A DNA stretch of 64,000 bases from Methylophilaceae bacterium 11 (GTDB taxonomy: Bacteria; Pseudomonadota; Gammaproteobacteria; Burkholderiales; Methylophilaceae): assembly GCA_000525025.1 (NCBI GenBank), contig JCKJ01000001.1, positions 682,001-746,000 of the forward strand, in the 5' to 3' direction. This document shows, one piece after another, positions 1-8,241 of the stretch. The translations under genes and the position numbers were made by a program. Each line of letters starts with the position of its first letter. Position 1 is the stretch's first letter. The notes beneath the pieces are model-generated. The model was not told the DNA's origin. It did not search any database and was given only the letters and a program-made list of their open reading frames with translations.

Positions 1-1
1 G

Positions 2-544
2 CAAGTGAGTTTGATTGCGCCACCTACGCCAGAGCCCGAAGTCGTGCCGATTATTGAGCCGCCTAAACCAGTGGTACAGCCCAAACCTAAGCTTAAAAAA
101 GTAGTTGAGAAAATTCAGCCGCTAGAAGTGCCAGCAGAGCGTATGGTGGAAGCCACAACGGTGGAGGTGAAAGAAGCAACGCCAGACCCAGTGCCGCCAG
201 TGCAAGAGGTGGTTGAGGCCAAAGCGCCACCAAAATCAGAGCCTGTGGTGGTGGAAGAAAAAATCGAGCCACCCAAATTTGGTGTGGCGTACCTGCAAAA
301 CCCAGAGCCTGAATATCCGCGCATGTCTAAGCGTTTAGGTGAGCAGGGGCGTGTGCTGTTGCATGTGGTAGTGGATACCGCAGGGAAGCCAACCGAGGTA
401 ACGCTCAAAAAATCCAGTGGACATGAGCGCCTAGATGAGGCGGCGATTGAGGCTGTAAAAGGTTGGCGTTTTATTCCCGCAATGCGAAATAAAGTGGCGT
501 TGATTGCTGCTGTGGATGTGCCCGTTAAATTCTCGTTACAGTAA
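2..544 (+). CDS. tonB: TonB energy-transducing protein, C-terminal part (5' end cut by window)
   Basis: TonB carries proton-motive energy from ExbBD in the inner membrane to outer-membrane receptors. The visible part has a long Pro/Glu/Val/Lys-rich periplasmic spacer (about residues 1-90), then a TonB C-terminal domain of about 90 residues. That domain has the usual features: a YP pair, then GEQGRVLLHV, D-x-x-G and a terminal beta strand. The N-terminal membrane anchor is missing, so the true start lies upstream of the window; the first in-frame GTG at position 5 is not a credible start. The gene is followed after 61 bp by exbB and exbD, the classical TonB complex order, and then by siderophore genes. 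The family is clear; the specific receptor partner is inferred from context. Confidence 0.9.
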   Translation, partial: QVSLIAPPTPEPEVVPIIEPPKPVVQPKPKLKKVVEKIQPLEVPAERMVEATTVEVKEATPDPVPPVQEVVEAKAPPKSEPVVVEEKIEPPKFGVAYLQNPEPEYPRMSKRLGEQGRVLLHVVVDTAGKPTEVTLKKSSGHERLDEAAIEAVKGWRFIPAMRNKVALIAAVDVPVKFSLQ

Positions 545-605
545 TTAGGTAGAGCGCTCAACATTTGTATGAACGATAGTTTTTTTAGTTAGAAAGTAGA
601 ATGAA

Positions 606-1367
606 ATGAACCAAACCCAAGAATTTAACAGCTTAATGTTTATATTAGAGGCTGGACCTGTGGCGATTGCGGTGGCTGCACTGATGTTGGTGATGTCTGT
701 GGCTAGCTGGTATTTAATGGTGACTAAATATGTGCAGTATGTGCGCATGAAGTCTGCTATTCAGCGCTATATTGCGCAGTTCTGGGCCGCGCCTAATTTG
801 CAGGCAGCGCTGAACATTGAAGATGCACACTCAGCTGCCTATGCGTTGGCGCATCACGCAGCTACTGCGTCCCAGCATCACCATACGCATGTGCAAACGT
901 CTGCCAATGCCTGTAGCCATGAAGAGTTTGTCGCACGCAGTATGCGTCGCGATATCGCAGCGACATCCAGCCAATTGGAGTCTGGTTTGTCTGTGTTGGC
1001 ATCGGTGGGTAGTGTTGCGCCGTTTGTGGGCTTATTTGGTACGGTATGGGGTATCTACCATGCGTTAGCTGCAATCAGCGCCAGTGGACAAGCGACATTG
1101 GACAAAGTAGCCGGCCCAGTGGGCGAGGCTTTGATTATGACCGCGATTGGGTTGGCTGTAGCGATTCCGGCTGTATTGGCATACAACGCATTTGTAAAAG
1201 CCAATCGTACGATACTGGGTCAGCTAGATACGTTTGCACAAGATTTGCATGTATTAATGACGACAGGGGCTACCTTAGCAAAAAAGCATACTAGTCCACG
1301 ACAAGCTGTTGTGGATGCCAATGCTACTACGCATGCTGCTAACAAAGTGAACGGAGTGCCTGCATGA
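606..1367 (+). CDS. exbB: ExbB proton channel protein with a histidine-rich cytoplasmic insert
   Basis: MotA/TolQ/ExbB-family channel subunit that works with ExbD to energise TonB. At 253 residues it has a first membrane segment at about 15-40 and a C-terminal pair of membrane segments with the family signature around residues 135-200 (SVAPFVGLFGTVWGI, then GEALIMTAIGLAVAIPAV). Between them, residues 75-105 form an unusual insert with eight histidines (75, 83, 84, 91, 92, 93, 95, 105) and one cysteine. In the family's usual topology this loop is cytoplasmic. The start ATG at 606 was taken because it precedes a good N-terminal hydrophobic helix. The gene overlaps exbD by 4 bp, which suggests translational coupling. 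Function is secure; a metal-binding role for the insert is only a guess. Confidence 0.93.
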   Translation: MNQTQEFNSLMFILEAGPVAIAVAALMLVMSVASWYLMVTKYVQYVRMKSAIQRYIAQFWAAPNLQAALNIEDAHSAAYALAHHAATASQHHHTHVQTSANACSHEEFVARSMRRDIAATSSQLESGLSVLASVGSVAPFVGLFGTVWGIYHALAAISASGQATLDKVAGPVGEALIMTAIGLAVAIPAVLAYNAFVKANRTILGQLDTFAQDLHVLMTTGATLAKKHTSPRQAVVDANATTHAANKVNGVPA

Positions 1368-1789
1368 TTGGGAATAGTCAGCAATCAAGCATGCTGTCGG
1401 ATGCGCATACGCAGCCGATGAGTGAAATTAATACCACACCATTGGTTGACGTGATGCTGGTGCTGTTGGTGATTTTTATTATCACTGCGCCATTGTTAAC
1501 GCATGCCGTAAAGATTGATTTGCCACAAGCCACAAGCCAACCGTTGCCTGAAAAACCAGAAGTGATTTCATTGGCGATAGATGCAGCAGGCAAAACCTAC
1601 TGGAACGATGCGCCGATAGAGCAAGCAACGCTTAAATCACGTTTAGAGGCCGCTGCCAAACAGACGCCGCAGCCAGAATTGCAAATTCGTGCGGATAAAG
1701 ATACACGCTATCAATTGTTGTCAGAAGTGATGGCGGACGCACAGAACGTTGGGATTACTAAGTTAGGCTTTTTAAGTGAGCCGAAATAA
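1364..1789 (+). CDS. exbD: ExbD biopolymer transport protein
   Basis: ExbD/TolR-family subunit of the TonB motor. It is 141 residues long, with a short cytoplasmic N-terminus carrying the MSEINTTPLVDVMLVLLVIF signature (membrane helix at about 20-43, with the conserved Asp that carries protons) and a periplasmic domain to the end. The start ATG overlaps the exbB stop in an ATGA arrangement. It forms the third gene of tonB-exbB-exbD. A second exbBD pair lies at 56906-58063; the one here belongs to the iron-uptake locus by position. Confidence 0.93.
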   Translation: MIGNSQQSSMLSDAHTQPMSEINTTPLVDVMLVLLVIFIITAPLLTHAVKIDLPQATSQPLPEKPEVISLAIDAAGKTYWNDAPIEQATLKSRLEAAAKQTPQPELQIRADKDTRYQLLSEVMADAQNVGITKLGFLSEPK

Positions 1790-1823
1790 TCCTATTTTTA
1801 TTGGCGTTTATTAGGAGCTAGCA

Positions 1824-1970
1824 ATGACAGCGATGTTAACCAAATGGGCCGATACGACTATCGGATTTTCCATGCTCGCACTTGTTGTCATTGCGGCCTT
1901 TTGTTTAATGAGCTTGATCGCCATTAAAGTCATCGAGTTTTTTGCTTTTCGATCTGATACGTTTACTTAA
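1824..1970 (+). CDS. 48-residue single-pass membrane peptide, function unknown
   Basis: Small open frame starting ATG at 1824 behind a good ribosome site (AGGAG at 1813-1817, 6 bp before the ATG) and ending TAA at 1968-1970. The peptide has a polar N-terminus (about residues 1-15), one hydrophobic segment at about 16-40 (rich in Leu, Val, Ile, Ala) and a short aromatic/polar tail. It sits 34 bp after exbD, in the same direction, and about 110 bp before azurin, so it is probably the last gene of the tonB-exbBD transcript. I do not recognise it. Small one-helix proteins often accompany membrane complexes, so a role with ExbBD or the nearby PepSY reductase is possible but unproven. Confidence 0.6.
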   Translation: MTAMLTKWADTTIGFSMLALVVIAAFCLMSLIAIKVIEFFAFRSDTFT

Positions 1971-2012
1971 ATCTTGAGTTGTACGATATCCAATCTAAAT
2001 CATTAGTGTAAG

Positions 2013-2050
2013 TAGCCAGCCAAGTAAGCATTGCTTTAGTAGCCAGCCAA
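2013..2050 (+). repeat. Direct repeat pair TAGCCAGCCAA upstream of azurin
   Basis: The sequence TAGCCAGCCAA occurs at 2040-2050 and, differing only in the last base (TAGCCAGCCAG), at 2013-2023, a period of 27 bp. The downstream copy ends 28 bp before the azurin ATG. A close relative of the pair stands before the receptor at 4045 (3974-4010) and a weaker one before the receptor at 11402. Placement and recurrence suggest a shared regulator site or leader element. No known box was recognised. Confidence 0.5.
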
Positions 2051-2078
2051 TTTTAATTATTCTTTAAAGGGGCAGGCA

Positions 2079-2561
2079 ATGTTTAATCAACAACGTAAAT
2101 CCATTCAACGCATTATCGCTAGCAGCTTATTGTCAGGCGCGATCACACTGTTACCTCAATTTGCATTGGCAGCCGATGGCTGCGACATCGTGATTGAGGC
2201 CACAGATGCCATGACGTTTAGCAGTAAAGAAATCGCAGTCAAAAAATCCTGTAAAGCATTTAATATCACTTTAAAACATGTGGGCAAGCTCGGCAAAAAC
2301 ATCATGGGGCATAACTTGGTCATTGCAAAAGAAGCTGATCAAAAAGCTGTGCTGGAAGATGGTAGTAAAGCGGGTACGGCCAATGAATATCTTAAGCCGA
2401 ATGACACACGTGTAGTTGCCTACACCAAGCTGATTGGCGGTGGTGAGCAGGCGGCCACGCAGTTAACGTTGGCCAAGCTTGATACCAAAGCTAATTATGT
2501 TTTCTTCTGCTCGTTCCCAGGCCACGCTTTCATGATGAAAGGCGTAGTTAAATTCATTTAA
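2079..2561 (+). CDS. azu: Azurin, periplasmic blue copper protein
   Basis: Type 1 copper electron carrier of the periplasm. At 160 residues it has a signal peptide (about 1-32, ending ALA before ADG) and a mature domain close to the usual azurin length. All copper ligands can be placed: the His in the MGHN motif, then CSFPGHAFMM, which gives the Cys, the second His and the axial Met at azurin spacing. The disulfide pair (Cys in DGCDI and in KKSCKA) is also present. The ribosome site AAGGGG lies just before ATG 2079. The gene is placed between exbD and a PepSY reductase-like protein in a siderophore locus, unusual for a protein best known as a donor to nitrite reductase or cytochrome oxidase. 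A role in this locus, for example as an electron carrier to or from the PepSY protein, is inference. Confidence 0.93.
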   Translation: MFNQQRKSIQRIIASSLLSGAITLLPQFALAADGCDIVIEATDAMTFSSKEIAVKKSCKAFNITLKHVGKLGKNIMGHNLVIAKEADQKAVLEDGSKAGTANEYLKPNDTRVVAYTKLIGGGEQAATQLTLAKLDTKANYVFFCSFPGHAFMMKGVVKFI

Positions 2562-2596
2562 TGGTCAATTTTTTTTTGAATTAAACAAATAATTAA

Positions 2597-3742
2597 ATGC
2601 AAATACACGCTTTAAAAACATGGGCTTGGGTACATAAATGGTCTAGCTTGGCCTGCACGGCATTTATGTTGTTACTGTGTTTAACTGGGTTGCCCTTGAT
2701 CTTTAGTCATGAGATTAGTCATTTATTGGGCAACGAAGTCGACCCGCCAGAACTGCCAAGCAACACACCATTGGCTAGCATGGACAATGTATTGGCCAAT
2801 GCCAAGGCGTTATACCCAAGTCGTGTGGTGCAGTTTGTGTTTCGCGATATCGATGAAAATAATAGTTGGACGGTGAGCCTAGGCAAAACTGCTACTTCGG
2901 AAGACGATACCAAGTTTGTGAAGCTTGATGCACGCACGGCCAAGGTATTGCAAGAGCCTAAGTTTAACGAAGGCTTTATGTATGTGATGTTCAAGCTGCA
3001 TGTGGATTTATTTGCCGGTTTGCCCGGCATGTTGTTCTTAGGCTTGATGGGCGTGTTACTCGTTGTGGCTATTATTTCAGGCGTAGTGCTATATGCGCCT
3101 TTTATGCGCAAGCTGGAATTTGGCCAAATTCGTAAAGACCGCGCGCCCAAATTAAAGCGTTTGGATACACACAACTTTTTAGGGATTGTCACCCTCGTAT
3201 GGGCGCTGGTAGTCGGCACCACAGGCATTATTAATGCGTGGGCGGATTTAGTGATTAAGTATTGGCAGTTTGACCAAATGTCTGCCATGACTGCGCCTTA
3301 TAAAGGCTTGCCGCCGCCAACCCACTATGCCTCCTTGCAAGCAGCGGTAGACACGGCGCAAGCGCGTGAGCCTAATATGCGGCTTGGGTTTATTGCTTTT
3401 CCGGGAACCGATTTTTCCAGTCCGCATCATTACGGCATGTTTATGCGGGGCGATAGTCCAGTCACGTCACGTTTATTCAAACCCGTATTGATAGATGCGC
3501 AAACCGCCAAGCTGACGGATAGTCGCGAAGTGCCTTGGTATTTGGCGACATTACTGATTTCTCAGCCACTGCATTTTGGCGATTACGGTGGTATGCCGAT
3601 GAAGATTATTTGGTTGATTTTAGACTTATTTACGATTGTTGTTTTATGGACAGGCTTGGTGCTGTGGTGGAAAAAGCGTGCGCATTATCAGCACGATGTA
3701 CAACAGCGTCTCGCCTTTAATGAAGCTTATGCATCACGCTAA
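2597..3742 (+). CDS. PepSY-domain inner-membrane protein (putative siderophore-iron reductase, FpvG/PiuB-like)
   Basis: PepSY_TM-family protein of 381 residues. The first membrane helix is at about 17-37, followed by a periplasmic PepSY region, membrane helices around 145-170 and 195-220, a second periplasmic PepSY-like region (about 225-325) and a final helix around 335-360 with a WKKR cytoplasmic end. Proteins of this type, such as FpvG of Pseudomonas, take part in periplasmic reduction of ferric siderophores. Here the gene lies between azurin and a TonB-dependent siderophore receptor, which supports that reading. No obvious ribosome site precedes ATG 2597, although the frame and helix at the N-terminus favour it. 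It follows azurin by 35 bp and is likely co-transcribed. The family is firm, the reductase role inferred. Confidence 0.82.
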   Translation: MQIHALKTWAWVHKWSSLACTAFMLLLCLTGLPLIFSHEISHLLGNEVDPPELPSNTPLASMDNVLANAKALYPSRVVQFVFRDIDENNSWTVSLGKTATSEDDTKFVKLDARTAKVLQEPKFNEGFMYVMFKLHVDLFAGLPGMLFLGLMGVLLVVAIISGVVLYAPFMRKLEFGQIRKDRAPKLKRLDTHNFLGIVTLVWALVVGTTGIINAWADLVIKYWQFDQMSAMTAPYKGLPPPTHYASLQAAVDTAQAREPNMRLGFIAFPGTDFSSPHHYGMFMRGDSPVTSRLFKPVLIDAQTAKLTDSREVPWYLATLLISQPLHFGDYGGMPMKIIWLILDLFTIVVLWTGLVLWWKKRAHYQHDVQQRLAFNEAYASR

Positions 3743-3766
3743 ATCAAGCGCAGATAGATACTCAAT

Positions 3767-3955
3767 ATGCCCGCTAAAACCTTGATGCAAATCTTTATAT
3801 GGCCAATCGTCTTGGGTGTGCTGACGATGGTTGGTCTGGTCGTGACATTGCTACTAGAAGGCGGTGTGCTTGAGCTGATTTCCATCGGCGCATTAGGCGT
3901 GCCCGTCATTGTCATGGTCTATATGTATTATTTTCGCGATGTGATTCGACATTAA
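3767..3955 (+). CDS. Small two-helix membrane protein, function unknown
   Basis: 62-residue protein with two hydrophobic segments (about 8-30 and 36-54) and a positively charged tail (YYFRDVIRH). It starts 24 bp after the PepSY gene on the same strand and is followed by the repeat pair and the siderophore receptor. Small membrane proteins commonly sit next to PepSY/FpvG-type reductases, so it may be an accessory subunit. I do not recognise the family. Real coding is supported by its position in the operon and the clean hydrophobic pattern. Confidence 0.68.
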   Translation: MPAKTLMQIFIWPIVLGVLTMVGLVVTLLLEGGVLELISIGALGVPVIVMVYMYYFRDVIRH

Positions 3956-3973
3956 CTCAGCTTAAATATTCAC

Positions 3974-4010
3974 TAGCCAGCTAACGCATTTCTCGCCTGT
4001 AGCCAGCCAA
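3974..4010 (+). repeat. Direct repeat pair TAGCCAGC(T/C)AA upstream of the first siderophore receptor
   Basis: TAGCCAGCTAA at 3974-3984 and TAGCCAGCCAA at 4000-4010, a period of 26 bp, ending 34 bp before ATG 4045. The same 11-mer pair with nearly the same period stands before azurin (2013-2050). A pair in two intergenic regions of one locus, each close to a start codon, is more than expected by chance and points to common regulation. Confidence 0.5.
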
Positions 4011-4044
4011 AAAAACTTACTTTTTTGAACTACAGGGGAATCAA

Positions 4045-6195
4045 ATGCAACATACTTTGCGCGGGAAAACCGTGCGTCAAAACATTATCCTTGCCGCAGT
4101 GATCGCGGTATTACCTTATCTTGCGCATGCGGAAGATGAACTTCCAGAAGTCGAGGTGAAGTCTAAGGCAGCCCAGCCAGATCAACCATCTGAAAAAACA
4201 AAATCCTATAGCGTAAAGTCAACGGCAACGGCAACACGTCTAGATACTTCGATACGTGAGACGCCACAATCCATTTCTGTCATCACCCGTCAAGAGTTAG
4301 ATGATTTTCGTATCCTCTCAGTGAACGAAGCTTTGTCTTACGCAACAGGTATTAAAGTGGAACAGTTTGAAACTGACCGTACCGAATACACCGCGCGCGG
4401 TTTGAACATTACCAGTTTTCAAATAGATGGCCTCAATTCTCCGATTAGCTTTAGTGGCACCAACTATGGTGATTTGGATGTGGCTGTGTTTGACCGCATT
4501 GAAGTGTTGCGCGGTGCCAATGGCTTGGTAGCGGGCACGGGTAACCCTTCTGCCACCATTAACTTTGTACGTAAACGCGCAACAAAAGACTTTCAAGCCA
4601 AAGTGGATGTATCAGCCGGTTCTTGGGATAACAGACGCTTAGATGCAGATGTATCAACAGCACTGAATGCTGATGGTAGCGTGCGTGGGCGGTTAGTAGG
4701 CGCGTACCAAAATAGAAACTCTTACCTTGACCGCTACAGCACAGAAAGAAATGTGGTGTATGGTGTCATTGAAGCAGATTTAAGCGATAGCACAAGTGTG
4801 GCGATTGGTCACACTTATCAGAAAAATGATTCCAGCGGAAATAACTTTGGCAGCCTGCCATTGCTCTACACTGATGGCAGTAAGCGCCATTACAAAGTGT
4901 CTGATTCCCCAGCGACAGATTGGGCCTACATGAAAGTGGATACCAATGTGAGCTTTGCCGAGTTGACTCATTATTTTAATAATGACTGGCAAGTGAAAGG
5001 GCAATTAACGTACAAAGATACGGGATCTGAAGGCCGTTATAACTATATTGACGGTTTCGAAGACCGTGCTACTGGCTTGGGTACTTATACAAGCTACCCT
5101 TACATTTACAGCTTTGCGACCAAAGATCACGTTGCTGATATATACGCCAATGGACCTTTTGAGCTAGCAGGCCGTAAGCACGAGCTAGTGGTGGGGGCTA
5201 CCTGGAGTAAGTCGTATATGAAGGAGTACTCACGCATAGGCGACACAATAGGTAATATCTCTGTGGTGAGTTTTGATGACTTGGGCAATTTTCCGATGCC
5301 AAATTTTGGGCCTAAAAGTAAAAGTTCCGACTACCAGAGTACTACTACCAATCTCTATGCAGCGGCCAAACTTAATCCTTTAGATGCTTTAAAAGTAACA
5401 GTGGGCGGTAGTTTGCTGAGCTACGAGTTAGAAGGCGTTGCATATGGCACTGACCAAATAGCCAAGGAAAACAATAAGTTCACGCCATACGTTGGTGCTG
5501 TTTTAGACTTGAGTAACACAATTTCTTTGTATGCGAGCTACGCAGGCATTTACAAGCCGCAAGTGGAAAGAGGCGCTAACTTTAAAACACTCGCCCCACT
5601 AAAAGGCAAAAACTATGAAGCTGGTATCAAAAGTGAGTGGTTCAATAAAAAGTTGAATAGCTCTTTTGCGCTGTTTAGAACAGAGCAAGAGAATCAAGCG
5701 CAGTCAACTGGAACAGCACTTTTTAATGGGAGCACTATCAACACTTATGAAGGCATTCAAGCCACCACCAAAGGCTATGAGTTTGATGTGTCTGGCGAGT
5801 TGACAGATAGCTTAAATATCAATGCTGGTTATACGCGTTTGATGAGTGTTAAGGGCGATCACGATCAAAATGTAAATCCATTTGTCCCGAGACATCTCGT
5901 TCATGTAACGACTGTTTACACAGTGCCGTCTATTGAAAACCTGAAAGTTGGCGCGAGCTTAAACTGGCAGAGCGATACTCACGTGGATATTGGCACTGTG
6001 CGCTATGAGCAAGATAGCTATGCAACGCTTAATTTAATGGCCAATTATAAAATTGACGAGCATTGGAGCGCAGCGGTTAACTTGTATAACGTGACCGATG
6101 AAAAATATTTATCTAGCATGCGGTATGCGTATGCTGGACAAGCCTTTTATGCAGCGCCGTTTAGTGGCTTAGCGACAGTGACTTGGAAGTATTAA
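4045..6195 (+). CDS. TonB-dependent ferric-siderophore receptor (FpvA/FhuE class)
   Basis: Outer-membrane gated beta-barrel that imports a ferric siderophore using TonB energy. At 716 residues it has a signal peptide (about 1-29, ending AHA), a TonB-box-like stretch (LPEVEVKS) at about 32-39, a plug domain (about 55-165: ETPQSISVITRQELDD, then FDRIEVLRGANGLVAGTGNPSATINFVRKR), and a barrel ending in a terminal aromatic (TWKY). This is the layout of siderophore receptors without an N-terminal signalling domain. Ribosome site AGGGGA precedes ATG 4045. It closes the azurin/PepSY group and is followed by a bidirectional terminator. The siderophore itself cannot be named from sequence alone. Confidence 0.92.
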   Translation: MQHTLRGKTVRQNIILAAVIAVLPYLAHAEDELPEVEVKSKAAQPDQPSEKTKSYSVKSTATATRLDTSIRETPQSISVITRQELDDFRILSVNEALSYATGIKVEQFETDRTEYTARGLNITSFQIDGLNSPISFSGTNYGDLDVAVFDRIEVLRGANGLVAGTGNPSATINFVRKRATKDFQAKVDVSAGSWDNRRLDADVSTALNADGSVRGRLVGAYQNRNSYLDRYSTERNVVYGVIEADLSDSTSVAIGHTYQKNDSSGNNFGSLPLLYTDGSKRHYKVSDSPATDWAYMKVDTNVSFAELTHYFNNDWQVKGQLTYKDTGSEGRYNYIDGFEDRATGLGTYTSYPYIYSFATKDHVADIYANGPFELAGRKHELVVGATWSKSYMKEYSRIGDTIGNISVVSFDDLGNFPMPNFGPKSKSSDYQSTTTNLYAAAKLNPLDALKVTVGGSLLSYELEGVAYGTDQIAKENNKFTPYVGAVLDLSNTISLYASYAGIYKPQVERGANFKTLAPLKGKNYEAGIKSEWFNKKLNSSFALFRTEQENQAQSTGTALFNGSTINTYEGIQATTKGYEFDVSGELTDSLNINAGYTRLMSVKGDHDQNVNPFVPRHLVHVTTVYTVPSIENLKVGASLNWQSDTHVDIGTVRYEQDSYATLNLMANYKIDEHWSAAVNLYNVTDEKYLSSMRYAYAGQAFYAAPFSGLATVTWKY

Positions 6196-6224
6196 ACTTT
6201 GAAATATAAGCAGTAGTGTAGTAA

Positions 6225-6255
6225 CAAAAAAACCCAGCTTATGGCTGGGTTTTTT
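6225..6255. terminator. Bidirectional intrinsic terminator
   Basis: An 8-bp stem (AACCCAGC at 6231-6238 with GCTGGGTT at 6244-6251, loop TTATG) flanked by A-runs on the left and T-runs on the right. It lies between the receptor (+) and the efflux permease (-), so it can stop transcription from both sides. Confidence 0.85.
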
Positions 6256-6274
6256 ATTGCATCGCTGGTCTGCT

Positions 6275-7504
6275 TTACTGATAACGTAACGCTTCAATCG
6301 GGTTGAGCATCGCAGCTTTTTTGGCTGGATAGAAGCCAAAGAACACGCCAATGCTGGCGGCTACGCTAAACGCGATGATGACCGAATTGCTGGAGACAAT
6401 CACCTCAGCTTGCGTGAAGGTGCTGACCAGTAAGGCACCCGCCACACCAATGGCAATGCCAATCAAACAGCCGACAATAGAAATCACAATCGCTTCTAAT
6501 AAGAACTGCATCAAAATGTCACGTTGACGTGCGCCAATTGCCATGCGGATGCCAATCTCACGCGTACGCTCGGTGACCGATACCAGCATGATATTCATGA
6601 TGCCGATGCCGCCAACTAGTAATGAGACTGAGGCGATTGCACCTAATAGTAGTGACATGGTGCGCGTGGTTTCCGCAGCAGAGTTGGCAATGGCCGTGAG
6701 GTTGCGTACTGAGAAATCGCTATCAGCACCTTCACGTATGTTATGACGCTGATTCAGCAAACTATTCAGACCTTCTTCCACCATGACCATGGCTTTGTCA
6801 GACTCTGCCTGCACGATGATTTGACGTACGCTACCTGGCAATTGATTGCCGAATAACTTACGTTGCGCAGTGGTCAGTGGCACAATAATCGTGTCATCCT
6901 GATCGCGGCCATCTAACGTTTGGCCTTTGCTGCTTAGCACGCCAAGCACCACAAAAGGGCTTTGCTTGATACGAATAGTTTTGCCAACAGGGTCAATGTC
7001 TTCGCCAAAAATATTGTCGGCCACTGTTTTACCAATCAGTGCAACACGTGTAGCAGAGCGTATGTCGGAATCTGAAAACGCATAGCCATCGGTCAAATCC
7101 CATGAGCGTACGTCCAAATAGCTAGGCGTGGTACCGATGATATCGGTATTCCAGTTGTTGCTGCCAAACACAATTTGCGCTTTACCCATAGTGACCGGGG
7201 CTACGCCTAGCACACCACTTAAATCCACAATGGCATTGGCATCTTTGACGTTAAGCGAAGGTGCATTACCGGTGGCTGAACGTGCGCCGCCCATATTGGG
7301 TGGCCCTGAAAGTACAACAAAAAGATTGCTACCCATGGCGTTGATGGAACGTTTGACCGAAGCTTCTGCACCTTGACCAATCGCCATCATCAATACGACG
7401 GCGCCCACACCAATCACCATGCCGAGCATGGTTAAAAAAGTGCGCAAGCGGTTTGCGCCCATGGCGTGCCATGCTTCTCCTAACATGGCGCTAAACATGA
7501 TCAA
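6275..7504 (-). CDS. MacB-type ABC transporter permease (no ATPase domain)
   Basis: FtsX/MacB-fold permease of 409 residues: N-terminal helix at about 20-45, a large periplasmic domain (about 50-280), then three helices (about 280-310, 335-365, 370-400). The end has the MacB-like [19 protein letters not shown] motif. The matching ATPase is a separate gene just upstream (overlap 14 bp), whereas E. coli MacB and Pseudomonas PvdT carry both in one chain. With macA and tolC it makes a complete tripartite pump. The island context and the Fur-like site before tolC favour siderophore export or recycling (PvdRT-OpmQ-like) over macrolide resistance, but substrate is inferred. Confidence 0.88.
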   Translation of the reverse strand: MIMFSAMLGEAWHAMGANRLRTFLTMLGMVIGVGAVVLMMAIGQGAEASVKRSINAMGSNLFVVLSGPPNMGGARSATGNAPSLNVKDANAIVDLSGVLGVAPVTMGKAQIVFGSNNWNTDIIGTTPSYLDVRSWDLTDGYAFSDSDIRSATRVALIGKTVADNIFGEDIDPVGKTIRIKQSPFVVLGVLSSKGQTLDGRDQDDTIIVPLTTAQRKLFGNQLPGSVRQIIVQAESDKAMVMVEEGLNSLLNQRHNIREGADSDFSVRNLTAIANSAAETTRTMSLLLGAIASVSLLVGGIGIMNIMLVSVTERTREIGIRMAIGARQRDILMQFLLEAIVISIVGCLIGIAIGVAGALLVSTFTQAEVIVSSNSVIIAFSVAASIGVFFGFYPAKKAAMLNPIEALRYQ

Positions 7505-8225
7505 TCTCCTGTGGGTCTAATGTATCTGGTGTAGGGCGCTCTGTAAGGGTGTCTTCGACAATTTTGCCATCCAGAAATCGCACTTGGCGTTTAGCGTGTT
7601 CAGCAATATCTGTTTCATGCGTGACTAACACGATGGTGATGCCTTCTTTATTTAACTCGCCAAATAGCGCCATAATTTCTTCACTGGTTACGCTGTCTAA
7701 GTTACCTGTTGGTTCATCGGCAAGAATCAATCTTGGGTTATTCACCAACGCACGCGCAATCGCCACGCGCTGTTGTTGGCCGCCAGAAATTTGGTTGGGA
7801 CGCGAGTTAATGTGTTTGCCTAAGCCCACTTTTTCTAAAAGCACTTTTGCTCTTCTATGCCGCTCAGGTTTTTCGATGCCTGAATACACCAACGGCAAAG
7901 CAACGTTATCTAATAAGCTGGAGCGTGCCAACAAATTAAAGCCCTGAAACACAAAGCCAATGGTTTTATTACGCACACCAGCCACTGCATTTTCTTCCAT
8001 GGTAGCAACCGGGTGACCATCTAATACATATTGTCCTTTGGTTGGTTTATCCAAACAGCCCAGAATATTCATAAAGGTGGATTTACCCGAGCCTGATGGG
8101 CCCATGATGGCGACATAATCGCCGCTATCAATACGTAAATTGACATCTTTAAGGACGGGGAAAGGTCCTGCAGCTGTTTGATAGTCTTTAAACAGATGAC
8201 TAACTTCAATCACACTTTTTTGCAT
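7491..8225 (-). CDS. MacB-type ABC transporter ATP-binding subunit
   Basis: Cytoplasmic ATPase of the efflux pump. It shows Walker [11 protein letters not shown]-loop, signature [15 protein letters not shown], Walker [13 protein letters not shown] and the switch His in VTHE, an arrangement typical of the LolD/MacB subfamily. The start ATG at 8225 (MQKSVIEV) gives 244 residues and lies 17 bp after the macA stop; an upstream in-frame extension to 8312 would overlap macA by 71 bp and carries no domain. The last residues overlap the permease start. It is the third gene of tolC-macA-ATPase-permease. Confidence 0.9.
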   Translation of the reverse strand: MQKSVIEVSHLFKDYQTAAGPFPVLKDVNLRIDSGDYVAIMGPSGSGKSTFMNILGCLDKPTKGQYVLDGHPVATMEENAVAGVRNKTIGFVFQGFNLLARSSLLDNVALPLVYSGIEKPERHRRAKVLLEKVGLGKHINSRPNQISGGQQQRVAIARALVNNPRLILADEPTGNLDSVTSEEIMALFGELNKEGITIVLVTHETDIAEHAKRQVRFLDGKIVEDTLTERPTPDTLDPQEIDHV

Positions 8226-8241
8226 GGCGACTCTATCTAAC

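Noticed and set aside
2719-3288. 189-residue minus-strand frame opposite the PepSY gene
   Set aside because: It is antisense to a well-supported membrane protein, with no family signature and no plausible operon position.
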